Shown here: positions 1-5,937 of the stretch, in pieces
Layout: every line of letters begins with the position of its first letter
How positions within the stretch are numbered: position 1 is the first letter of the stretch
Origin: Kiritimatiellia bacterium
GTDB taxonomy: Bacteria; Verrucomicrobiota; Kiritimatiellia; RFP12; DVOR01
Direction of reading: 5' to 3'
NCBI GenBank assembly: GCA_017457555.1
Contig: JAFTHG010000167.1
Span: 1 to 6,901, forward strand
DNA: 6,901 bases
Position numbers and translations under genes: made by a program
Notes under the pieces: generated by a model
What the model saw: the letters and a program-made list of their open reading frames with translations, nothing else
Database searches by the model: none
Told to the model about the DNA's origin: nothing

Positions 1-1310
1 ATCCCACAGTCGTCCTCCTGTGGCAATGTGCAGAGGCCATTCCGCAAGCCACACCCGAACCCCTTGAATCCATTTTGGCCCTGCCCTACACCTTCATCGC
101 CTACACTATGGTAACCCGTGAAGATGGTGCCGCCGGCAGTTGTGCGCTCACATGGGAAGGCAGTCTGCGGCGTCAGATTCTGCACTATAACGACCATTTA
201 ATCCAACTCGCAACCAGCCATCCCAATTTGCACCTCATTGACTTGGACCTCTTGCAAAGCCGTTTGGGACGGTCAAACACCTTTGACCCCAGGTTGTGGG
301 AAACGGCAACAATGGCCTTCACACCACAGACCTACCCGATCATCGCCAAAATGACCTGCCAGCTTCTGGAAACACTGCAGGGACGCATCCGGAAAGTATT
401 GGTAACAGACTTGGACAACACCTTCTGGGGAGGTATCACCGGCGAACAAGGCGCAGACGCCGTCAATCCGGATGCGCCGGGGCGTCGGGCCTATCGGGCA
501 TGGTTGCGCCAATTAGCCGCACGGGGCATTCTGCTTGCCATCGCCTCCCACAATGACCGTGCCCCTGTTGAGGTCCTTTTCAAGCAACACGCGCTCGGCT
601 TTACGCTTGAAGACTTCCCCGCCTGTGAAATCAATTGGGATCTTAAGGCCGCTATGCTGGAGCGCATCGCCGCTGCGCTTCACGTTAATTTGGATAGCCT
701 TGTCTTCATTGATGACCGCCCGGAACAACGCCAACAGGTGCGTGATGCATTGCCACAGGTGACAGTCCCTGAAATGCCGGAGGATCCAGCGTGTTGGATG
801 ACTTTCCTGGCAGAAGCCAATCTCTTCGAAACGCCCCGTATCACCGCCGATGATCAACGTCGCGTTCAGACCTTTAAGGCCGAGGCCGAACGGGAAACCG
901 CTGCACAGACACTCTCCCGAGAAGCTTATATCGCCTCGCTCCAACAGGAACTCATTGCCGAACCGCTCAGCCCTGCAAATTGCGACCGTGCCGCACAGTT
1001 AACACAACGATGCAACCGTTTTAATATGCGTGGCACACGGCATACCGCCGCAGAATTGATGCACCGTCAAGGATGGGTCTACTCCCTGCGTGACCGTTTT
1101 GGCGATTTGGGAATGATCAGTGCCGTTATCCTGCAGGACAATGTTATTGAAACCTGGGTGATGAGTTGCCGGGTCTTTAATCGTGACGTTGAAACCCTTA
1201 TCCTCAACCATCTTCAAAGCGTCGCCCCCGTTCGTGGAGCTTACCGCGCCACCGACCGGAACAGTGCCTGCCAGACGGTCTATGCCGACCACGGAATTCC
1301 TTTGCCATGA
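1..1310 (+). CDS. FkbH-like HAD-IIIC phosphatase / probable glyceryl-ACP synthase (5' partial)
   Basis: The reading frame (codons start at base 3) is open to the window edge, so the N-terminus is missing; a TTG at 75 is probably not the true start. The visible 435 residues have three parts. The first is the end of an N-terminal SGNH-like region. The second is a HAD core with DLDNTFWGG at about residues 136-144 (the two catalytic Asp), ASHND at 181-185, a motif III Lys near 215 and FIDDRPEQ at 235-242. The third is a GNAT-like C-terminal part with CNRFN (337-341), SLRDRFGDLG (361-370) and MSCRVFNRDVE (387-397). This order is diagnostic of the FkbH family. Characterised members take 1,3-bisphosphoglycerate, remove the phosphate and load a glyceryl group onto the phosphopantetheine of a carrier protein. 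An ACP gene overlapping its stop by 4 bp (ATGA) supports that role. The protein ends soon after the GNAT-like part. The family assignment is sure; the exact acyl unit is inferred. Confidence 0.9.
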   Translation, partial: PTVVLLWQCAEAIPQATPEPLESILALPYTFIAYTMVTREDGAAGSCALTWEGSLRRQILHYNDHLIQLATSHPNLHLIDLDLLQSRLGRSNTFDPRLWETATMAFTPQTYPIIAKMTCQLLETLQGRIRKVLVTDLDNTFWGGITGEQGADAVNPDAPGRRAYRAWLRQLAARGILLAIASHNDRAPVEVLFKQHALGFTLEDFPACEINWDLKAAMLERIAAALHVNLDSLVFIDDRPEQRQQVRDALPQVTVPEMPEDPACWMTFLAEANLFETPRITADDQRRVQTFKAEAERETAAQTLSREAYIASLQQELIAEPLSPANCDRAAQLTQRCNRFNMRGTRHTAAELMHRQGWVYSLRDRFGDLGMISAVILQDNVIETWVMSCRVFNRDVETLILNHLQSVAPVRGAYRATDRNSACQTVYADHGIPLP

Positions 1311-1534
1311 ACGACACCTTGCGAACTCTCTTTGCCGACATTCTGCAACACCCGATGCCCGTCTTTACGGCAAGCACCGCCTTTGCCGATTTGCCTGGGT
1401 GGGATTCTGTCGCGCACTTGGCCCTTTTGCTCGCCGTTGAGCGACATTTCAAGATCGCCTTCACCTCCGCACAGATGGTACAGATGAAGACGATTGGCGA
1501 GATGACCGCCATTCTGGAGGCGCACCATGGTTGA
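1307..1534 (+). CDS. Acyl carrier protein, FkbH-associated type (75 aa)
   Basis: A small acidic helical protein with the carrier-protein signature GWDSVAHL at residues 31-38; Ser34 is the expected attachment site for 4'-phosphopantetheine. Length is normal for a free-standing ACP. The start ATG overlaps the TGA stop of the upstream FkbH-like gene (ATGA) and no strong Shine-Dalgarno precedes it, so translation is probably coupled to that gene. The hydrophobic helix after the serine (LALLLAVERHF) and the Thr-Ile-Gly-Glu-Met segment near the end resemble ACPs paired with FkbH enzymes. I infer that it is the acceptor of the glyceryl group. Fatty-acid ACPs usually carry DSLD at this site; DSVA here argues against a housekeeping role. 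Confidence 0.9.
   Translation: MNDTLRTLFADILQHPMPVFTASTAFADLPGWDSVAHLALLLAVERHFKIAFTSAQMVQMKTIGEMTAILEAHHG
1516..1520 (+). promoter_or_regulatory. Ribosome binding site of the KAS III gene
   Basis: GGAGG lies inside the end of the ACP gene, 6 nt before the ATG at 1527. It fixes the KAS III start at 1527, giving an 8-bp overlap with the ACP gene. Confidence 0.8.
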
Positions 1535-2501
1535 ATCCTTTAAGGGGCTTTCCGTCCGGGCCATTGCCTGTGCCGTCCCGGAAACAACAGTATCAGTGGC
1601 GTCTTTCTCGGAAACCTTTGGCGCAGACAAAGTGGCACGCTTCCGGGACGTTGTCGGCATTGACTGCTTTCATGTGGCATCATCGGATCAACATACCTCT
1701 GATTTAGCCGTAGCCGCCGCCGAAAAACTCTTTGCGGAATCGGCAATTCCGCGCGACACCATTGATGCGATACTCTTCATCTCCCAAACGCCGGATGCCA
1801 TTGCGCCGGCAACAGCCATCGCATTACAACAACGGCTTGGGCTCTCTCCCCATATTCTTGCGCTTGATATCAATCAGGGATGTGCCGGTTTTCTGGTAGG
1901 ATTGCAAACCGCCGCGCACCTTTTAGCCTCACCCTCATTACGGAACATCCTGCTTCTGGGTGGTGACACCCTCACACGATGCGTCGATCCGGCAGATCCT
2001 GCGACAGCAATGCTCTTCGGCGACGCAGGCTTTGCTGCCGTCATTGGTCGGGAAGGCGATGGTACGTGGTATTTGGAATCGCAACTGGACGCTTCTGTCG
2101 CCATCACCATTCCACACGGACAACCGTTTAAGATGTCCGGTGCCGAAGTCTTCAACTTCACGATTACCCAAGTCCCCGAACAAATCCTCCATGTGATGGA
2201 CGCCGCAAGGCTCACACCTGAAACGTTGGACTATCTTCTGCTCCACCAGGCCAATGCCTTTATTGTGCGGCAAGTCGCCCGGATGTGCCGTGTGCCGGAG
2301 GCAAAAGTCCCCTGCCGAATCGCCCAGCGTGGCAATACTTCCGTTGCGAGTTTGCCCCTCCTTCTGTGCGACCTGAAAGCCGAAGGAGTCACAGGACAAC
2401 AGCACGTGGTCTGTTCGGCCTTTGGTGTGGGGCTCACATGGGTATCGGTCGCACTTACGCTTGACTTTGACACGTGTCAACCTCCAGTACTTCTCTCCTA
2501 A
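1527..2501 (+). CDS. FabH-like 3-oxoacyl-ACP synthase III (324 aa)
   Basis: Thiolase-fold ketoacyl synthase of the KAS III class, full length for the family (E. coli FabH is 317 aa). The catalytic triad is visible: Cys119 in DINQGCAGF, His240 in LLLHQAN and Asn270 in RGNTSVAS. The GGDTLTR segment (145-151) and FGDAGFA (164-170) are further family landmarks. Housekeeping FabH normally has A-A-C-A-G-F at the cysteine; the N-Q-G-C form here is typical of KAS III-like proteins in secondary-metabolite and glycan loci. Such enzymes condense an acyl thioester with an ACP-bound nucleophile (C-C bond), and some relatives act as acyltransferases to oxygen. It overlaps the upstream ACP gene by 8 bp and is followed after 39 bp by another ACP gene, so it probably uses one or both carriers. 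Family is sure; substrates are unknown. Confidence 0.92.
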   Translation: MVESFKGLSVRAIACAVPETTVSVASFSETFGADKVARFRDVVGIDCFHVASSDQHTSDLAVAAAEKLFAESAIPRDTIDAILFISQTPDAIAPATAIALQQRLGLSPHILALDINQGCAGFLVGLQTAAHLLASPSLRNILLLGGDTLTRCVDPADPATAMLFGDAGFAAVIGREGDGTWYLESQLDASVAITIPHGQPFKMSGAEVFNFTITQVPEQILHVMDAARLTPETLDYLLLHQANAFIVRQVARMCRVPEAKVPCRIAQRGNTSVASLPLLLCDLKAEGVTGQQHVVCSAFGVGLTWVSVALTLDFDTCQPPVLLS

Positions 2502-2540
2502 AACCTCTCCTATCTCCCATTCAGAAAGGGATGACACCCG

Positions 2541-2768
2541 ATGGATACCGCCGCCATTCTTGAAGAACTTGCCGATATTCTCGGCACACCTCCCGGCACA
2601 CTAACACCGGAAACGTCGCTCACAACACCGGGGATTACGTGGGACTCTATGGCGCTTTTAGCCTATCTGGCCTTCTTGAAATACCATTTCAACCGTACAC
2701 TCCCCAATGTTTCCTGCGCGACCTTCCAAACCGTTAACGACCTGTTGAAAGAAGCAAAGCAACCCTGA
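2541..2768 (+). CDS. Second acyl carrier protein (75 aa)
   Basis: A free-standing carrier protein with the motif TWDSMALL at residues 33-40; Ser36 should carry the phosphopantetheine arm. It differs clearly from the first ACP of this operon in helix 2 and in the C-terminal part (NVSCATFQTVNDLL), so the two are not a recent duplication. The start is set by AGAAAGGG (2523-2530) with a 10-nt spacer; an ATG at 2531 is out of frame and too close to that site. It is the last gene of the operon, with a terminator about 70 bp downstream. I infer that it carries the acyl partner for the KAS III, the first ACP carrying the glyceryl unit, but the roles could be reversed. Confidence 0.88.
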   Translation: MDTAAILEELADILGTPPGTLTPETSLTTPGITWDSMALLAYLAFLKYHFNRTLPNVSCATFQTVNDLLKEAKQP

Positions 2769-2840
2769 CGTGTCCGCACACTAACGGCAGCACCTATCTC
2801 ACAAACCACAATCGACTGAGAACCAGATCTCGTAACATCC

Positions 2841-2859
2841 CGGCATTTTTGCCGTTTTT
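2841..2859 (+). terminator. Rho-independent terminator of the FkbH-ACP-KAS III-ACP operon
   Basis: Short perfect hairpin CGGCA (2841-2845), loop TTTT, TGCCG (2850-2854), followed directly by five T. The stem is only 5 bp, so strength is moderate, but its position 72 bp after the last ACP stop and before a new promoter fits. Confidence 0.65.
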
Positions 2860-2892
2860 GATATACAAAAGGCGATTGGGTTATGTTACAAT
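2858..2892 (+). promoter_or_regulatory. Candidate promoter of prfB
   Basis: TTGATA (2858-2863, 5 of 6 to the -35 consensus) is followed after 18 nt by TATGTT (2882-2887, 4 of 6). TACAAT (2887-2892, 5 of 6) overlaps as an alternative -10 but lacks a good -35 at proper distance. The -35 overlaps the T run of the upstream terminator, so the two units are packed back to back. Confidence 0.4.
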
Positions 2893-2919
2893 CATAGAAA
2901 ACGTGATTGGAGTTTCTGA

Positions 2920-4050
2920 ATGTTTAATCGGGATGAAATCGTTGCCCGTATCACAACGCTGAAGACCGGCGTTGAAGAAATGCGGAGTTACCTCAAAATT
3001 GAAGAGCGCAAAGAACGCCTTGCGCAAGCGGAAGCACGTCAAGCCGAACCCGGCTTCTGGGACAATCCGGAAACAGCTCGGACAGTTATTGCTGAAGGTA
3101 ATGCCGAAAAAGCCTTTATTTATCCGTATGACGAACTCGTTTCTGCCGTAGAAGAAGCAGAAATGGCACTTGAGATGGCCGATGCAGAAGAGCCCGGACC
3201 GGAGCAGGACACGATGGCTGATGAAGCTGTGGCCAGTTTGGACCGTGCTGAAAAGATTGAAGATAAATTGCGACTGCAATCCCTTCTCTGCGGTAAGCTT
3301 GATGCCTGTAATGCCATTTTAACCCTGCATTCCGGTGCAGGTGGCACAGAAGCCTGTGACTGGGCATCCATGCTTTACCGGATGTACCAGATGTATGCAG
3401 ATGATGCCGGATTTGAAGTGGAAGTACTGGACTTCCAGCCCGGTGATGAAGCTGGCGTCAAGAGCGTGATGTTCGTTGTAAAGGGTGCTTATGCGTATGG
3501 CTATCTGAAGGCTGAACGTGGCGTACATCGTCTGGTGCGCATTTCGCCCTTTGACGCCGCAAAACGCCGCCACACCTCCTTTGTATCCTTAGATGTGGTT
3601 GCCGAAATCTCAGATGACATTGATGTTGAAATCAAAGAAGAAGATTTGCGCGTTGATACTTACCGTGCCGGTGGCGCAGGTGGGCAGAAGGTGAATAAGA
3701 CCGACTCTGCGGTTCGCTTAACGCACTTGCCCACGGGCATCGTGGTGGCGTGTCAGGTTGAACGCTCCCAACATCAAAATAAAGCGCGCGCAATGCAGGT
3801 TTTGAAGGCCAAGTTGTACGAACTGGAGATGGATAAGAAGCGCAAGGAAATGGAGCGCTTCTATGGCGACAAGGGCGAAATTGCCTGGGGCAGCCAGATC
3901 CGTTCGTATGTGTTCCAACCCTACACGATGGTTAAAGACCACCGCACCGGTTATGAAAACGCCAACGTCCAAGGTATGATGGACGGCAAATATGTTCAAG
4001 GATTTGTTGAAGCCTACCTGAAGCAACGCGCACAGGAAGCGCAACAATAA
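2920..4050 (+). CDS. prfB: Peptide chain release factor 2 (376 aa)
   Basis: Class I release factor that reads UGA and UAA stop codons in the ribosomal A site and triggers peptide release. The RF2 identity is set by the tripeptide anticodon Ser-Pro-Phe at 209-211 (VRISPFD); the catalytic Gly-Gly-Gln is at 254-256 in RAGGAGGQKVNKTDSAV. The N-terminal helical domain (RSYLKIEERKERL, 22-34) and the conserved GAGGTEACDWASMLYRMY (139-156) also match RF2. Start is ATG 2920 with GGAG 7 nt upstream. Unlike E. coli and most bacteria, the frame is continuous: codons 25-27 are CTC AAA ATT where E. coli has CUU UGA C, so there is no programmed +1 frameshift and no autoregulation by that route. It is followed after 32 bp by the pyrophosphorylase gene, probably on the same transcript. 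TGA is used as stop by three genes in this window, so RF2 has work to do. Confidence 0.97.
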   Translation: MFNRDEIVARITTLKTGVEEMRSYLKIEERKERLAQAEARQAEPGFWDNPETARTVIAEGNAEKAFIYPYDELVSAVEEAEMALEMADAEEPGPEQDTMADEAVASLDRAEKIEDKLRLQSLLCGKLDACNAILTLHSGAGGTEACDWASMLYRMYQMYADDAGFEVEVLDFQPGDEAGVKSVMFVVKGAYAYGYLKAERGVHRLVRISPFDAAKRRHTSFVSLDVVAEISDDIDVEIKEEDLRVDTYRAGGAGGQKVNKTDSAVRLTHLPTGIVVACQVERSQHQNKARAMQVLKAKLYELEMDKKRKEMERFYGDKGEIAWGSQIRSYVFQPYTMVKDHRTGYENANVQGMMDGKYVQGFVEAYLKQRAQEAQQ

Positions 4051-4082
4051 ACTTTTCACACCTAACACGAAGGAGATGTCGA

Positions 4083-5423
4083 ATGGAATTCATGGACGCT
4101 AAGACGTTGCTCGAAACGCACGGACAAGGACATGTGCTGGCCTTTTGGGATAAAATCAGTGCAGATGAGCAAGCCGCCCTGCTTGAGCAAATCACGACGC
4201 TGGACTTTGCCGCTATTGAACGCATGAAAGGTATGTTGAATGCCGCAGGAACACCTGCCGCTGCCGCAAGTGCCTTCGAACCGGCTCCTGTCGAAGTTCC
4301 GGAAGGCGATGCCCTGCAAGCCTGTGTCGCCAAAGGTGAAGAACTGCTGCGTGGTGGCAAGGTAGCAGTCCTCCTCGTTGCCGGTGGTCAAGGGTCACGC
4401 TTGGGGTATGAAGGTCCGAAGGGTGCCTACCCGATTGGCCCCATCACCGATCGCTCCCTCTTCTGGTTCCACGCGCGTAAACTTGTTGGATTGAACGCTA
4501 CCTATAACACACGTGTACCGTTCTACATCATGACCTCTGACACCAATGATGCCGCAACGCGTGCCCACTTTGAAGAAAATGACTACTTCGGTTTGCCGCG
4601 CGAAGACGTCTTCTTCTTTGTGCAAGGCATGTGGCCGGCACTCACGCCTGAAGGTAAGATCATTCTTGACAAGCCCGGCCACATCTTCATGAGCCCGGAT
4701 GGTCACGGTGGCACTTTGGCCGCATTAGATCGTTCCGGAGCCTTGGCCGATATGGCAAATCGTGGCATTGAACAAGTCTTCTTCTTCCAGGTGGACAACC
4801 CGATGGTGGCGATTGCCGACCCATCCTTTGTGGGTATCCACGCTGCCAAGGGAGCTGATATGACCCTGAAAGTCTGCAAGAAGCGCGATGCGCATGAAGG
4901 TATGGGCGTGGTCGTGGTGCGCGATGGTCACTATGCCATGGTGGAATACTCCGAGCTCTCCGATGAACAGATGGAGCGCACCAATCCGGATGGTTCGCTC
5001 TGGTTGGCCTATGGCTCTCCGGCAATCCATATGTTCTCCTACGCCTTCTTGAAGGCTGAAGCCGAACGCGCCATGCCGCTTCACCTCGCCCACAAGAAGA
5101 TCGCAATGGTCAACGATGCTGGTGAAGTCGTAAAGGCAGACAAGCCGAATGGCTACAAATTTGAGAAGTTCATCTTTGATGTCATCCCGAATGCCAAAAC
5201 GTTGGCTTGCTTGGCCTTTGACCGCGAACAGGAATTCTCGCCTGTCAAGAATGCTGAAGGCAATGACTCGCCTGCGACCACCAAGCGTGACCTGCAGAAG
5301 AAGTGGCTTGCTTGGTTGACCGCTGCCGGCATCACCATCCCGGAAGGCACCCCGATCGAAATCGATCCGGCCTATGCTCTGGACGCGGCCCAGCTGAAAG
5401 CCAAAGGCCTTCAAATCGGTTAA
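4083..5423 (+). CDS. UDP-N-acetylhexosamine pyrophosphorylase-like, UAP1/AGX type (446 aa)
   Basis: Nucleotidyltransferase of the UDPGP family, which makes a UDP-sugar from UTP and a sugar 1-phosphate in the cytoplasm. Motifs in order: LLVAGGQGSRLG (97-108) with PKG (112-114), the uridine/phosphate-binding loop; MSPDGHGG (203-210); QVDNP (236-240), whose Asp is expected to help bind metal; VEYSE (287-291); EKFIFDVIP (361-369); and EFSPVKNAEGNDSP (384-397). The last two blocks and the VDN segment match eukaryotic UDP-GlcNAc pyrophosphorylases better than bacterial GlmU or GalU. The loop has Ser where human UAP1 has Thr. At 446 aa it is somewhat shorter than the roughly 500-aa eukaryotic enzymes. 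AAGGAG (4070-4075) sits 7 nt before ATG 4083; a second in-frame ATG follows three codons later. Likely substrate is GlcNAc-1-P; GalNAc-1-P or Glc-1-P cannot be excluded. It ends at a strong terminator. Confidence 0.88.
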   Translation: MEFMDAKTLLETHGQGHVLAFWDKISADEQAALLEQITTLDFAAIERMKGMLNAAGTPAAAASAFEPAPVEVPEGDALQACVAKGEELLRGGKVAVLLVAGGQGSRLGYEGPKGAYPIGPITDRSLFWFHARKLVGLNATYNTRVPFYIMTSDTNDAATRAHFEENDYFGLPREDVFFFVQGMWPALTPEGKIILDKPGHIFMSPDGHGGTLAALDRSGALADMANRGIEQVFFFQVDNPMVAIADPSFVGIHAAKGADMTLKVCKKRDAHEGMGVVVVRDGHYAMVEYSELSDEQMERTNPDGSLWLAYGSPAIHMFSYAFLKAEAERAMPLHLAHKKIAMVNDAGEVVKADKPNGYKFEKFIFDVIPNAKTLACLAFDREQEFSPVKNAEGNDSPATTKRDLQKKWLAWLTAAGITIPEGTPIEIDPAYALDAAQLKAKGLQIG

Positions 5424-5456
5424 ACCGATACCATCAGCCATCATAAGATGAGTCAG

Positions 5457-5495
5457 GATATCCGTTCTGCCGTGAGGTGGAGCGGATATCTTTTT
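5457..5495 (+). terminator. Strong Rho-independent terminator after the pyrophosphorylase gene
   Basis: Left arm 5457-5471 pairs with right arm 5476-5490 over 15 bp (12 Watson-Crick pairs and 3 G-U wobbles) around a GTGA loop (5472-5475), a GNRA-type tetraloop in RNA. Five T follow at 5491-5495. There is no A run on the left side, so it should work on the + strand only. It begins 34 bp after the stop codon. Confidence 0.92.
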
Positions 5496-5763
5496 GAATG
5501 GACACCACGCTTGCAACGCCATCAATTCCCGTAGCAAGGCGATGAAACAGATATCTTTTAGGATAAGTGCTACACAGAAATGGTGGGTACTGTGATAATT
5601 GATGCAGACAGGCAGAAATCTCTTCTGAAGAGTGCCAATCTTATCAGGTATTGAGTAATATTCAGAAACAAGGTGAAAAGGCTGTTTTCAACTAAGCTCC
5701 ACGCTCCACACGCATCAAACACTCATTTTCTTCACTGAAAAGCACATCTACTGCATTTTCTAC
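5496..5763. other. Gene-poor spacer, no recognisable gene
   Basis: About 270 bp between the terminator and the rpsL promoter. It is richer in A+T than the flanking genes. I see no tRNA or convincing protein-coding frame. The only structure noted is a nested inverted repeat at 5593-5646: TGATAA/TTATCA outside, GGCA/TGCC, then CTCTT-CTG-AAGAG inside. It could be an RNA element but may be chance. Confidence 0.5.
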
Positions 5764-5792
5764 TTGCTTTTCAAAAGACATTTTGCTATTTT
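5764..5792 (+). promoter_or_regulatory. Candidate promoter of the rpsL-rpsG operon
   Basis: TTGCTT (5764-5769) as a weak -35, a 17-nt spacer, then TATTTT (5787-5792) as -10 with an extended TGC just before it (5784-5786). Transcription would start near 5799 and give a leader of about 139 nt. Element match is modest; position and spacing favour it. Confidence 0.45.
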
Positions 5793-5798
5793 GTAAGG

Positions 5799-5937
5799 AC
5801 TTTTCGTGCGGAAACCGAAGTTTGTAGCTAGACTTCGATGCGTAGAGGACGAGAGCCCCGTCCCGATCTTCCGGCCTAAAGACCGCGTCCGCAAGTGCGG
5901 ACATAAGAAATTGAACTATCCTTTAAGGATTAAGTAC
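5799..5937 (+). promoter_or_regulatory. Structured 5' leader of rpsL (possible autoregulatory RNA)
   Basis: Several hairpins can form one after another: CGAAGT/ACTTCG (5816-5821 with 5832-5837), GGACG/CGTCC (5847-5851 with 5859-5863), and GTCCGC-AAGT-GCGGAC (5887-5902). A small ATCCT-TTA-AGGAT hairpin (5918-5930) covers the rpsL Shine-Dalgarno AAGGA (5925-5929). TGCGGA occurs twice (5807-5812 and 5896-5901) and either copy can pair with TCCGCA (5888-5893), so two exclusive folds are possible. Ribosomal protein operons are often controlled by their own products through leader RNA; this is inferred here, not shown. Confidence 0.4.

Noticed and set aside
2467..2480. Perfect 14-bp palindrome TTGACACGTGTCAA near the 3' end of the KAS III gene
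   Set aside because: It lies inside coding sequence. A palindrome of this length is expected about 0.4 times by chance in a window this size. There is no second copy to suggest an operator.
1938..2537. 199-codon open frame on the minus strand opposite the KAS III gene
   Set aside because: Composition looks like a shadow of the well-supported + strand gene; no motif or ribosome binding site seen.
4725..5537. 270-codon open frame on the minus strand opposite the pyrophosphorylase gene
   Set aside because: It is antisense to a gene with clear family motifs, shows no recognisable domain, and runs across the strong terminator.
5692..5780. Small minus-strand frame of 29 codons beginning MSFEKQVENAV
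   Set aside because: The amino-acid string looks plausible, but there is no Shine-Dalgarno upstream and no recognisable family, and it overlaps the candidate rpsL promoter on the other strand.
5806..5937. In-frame N-terminal extension of rpsL from GTG 5806
   Set aside because: S12 starts at MPTINQLV with a proper Shine-Dalgarno at 5925-5929. The extension has no similarity to S12 and lies over the structured leader.
5424..5937. Search for tRNA, CRISPR repeats or insertion-sequence ends in the largest intergenic region
   Set aside because: No cloverleaf, no regularly spaced direct repeats, and no paired terminal inverted repeats with target duplications were seen.
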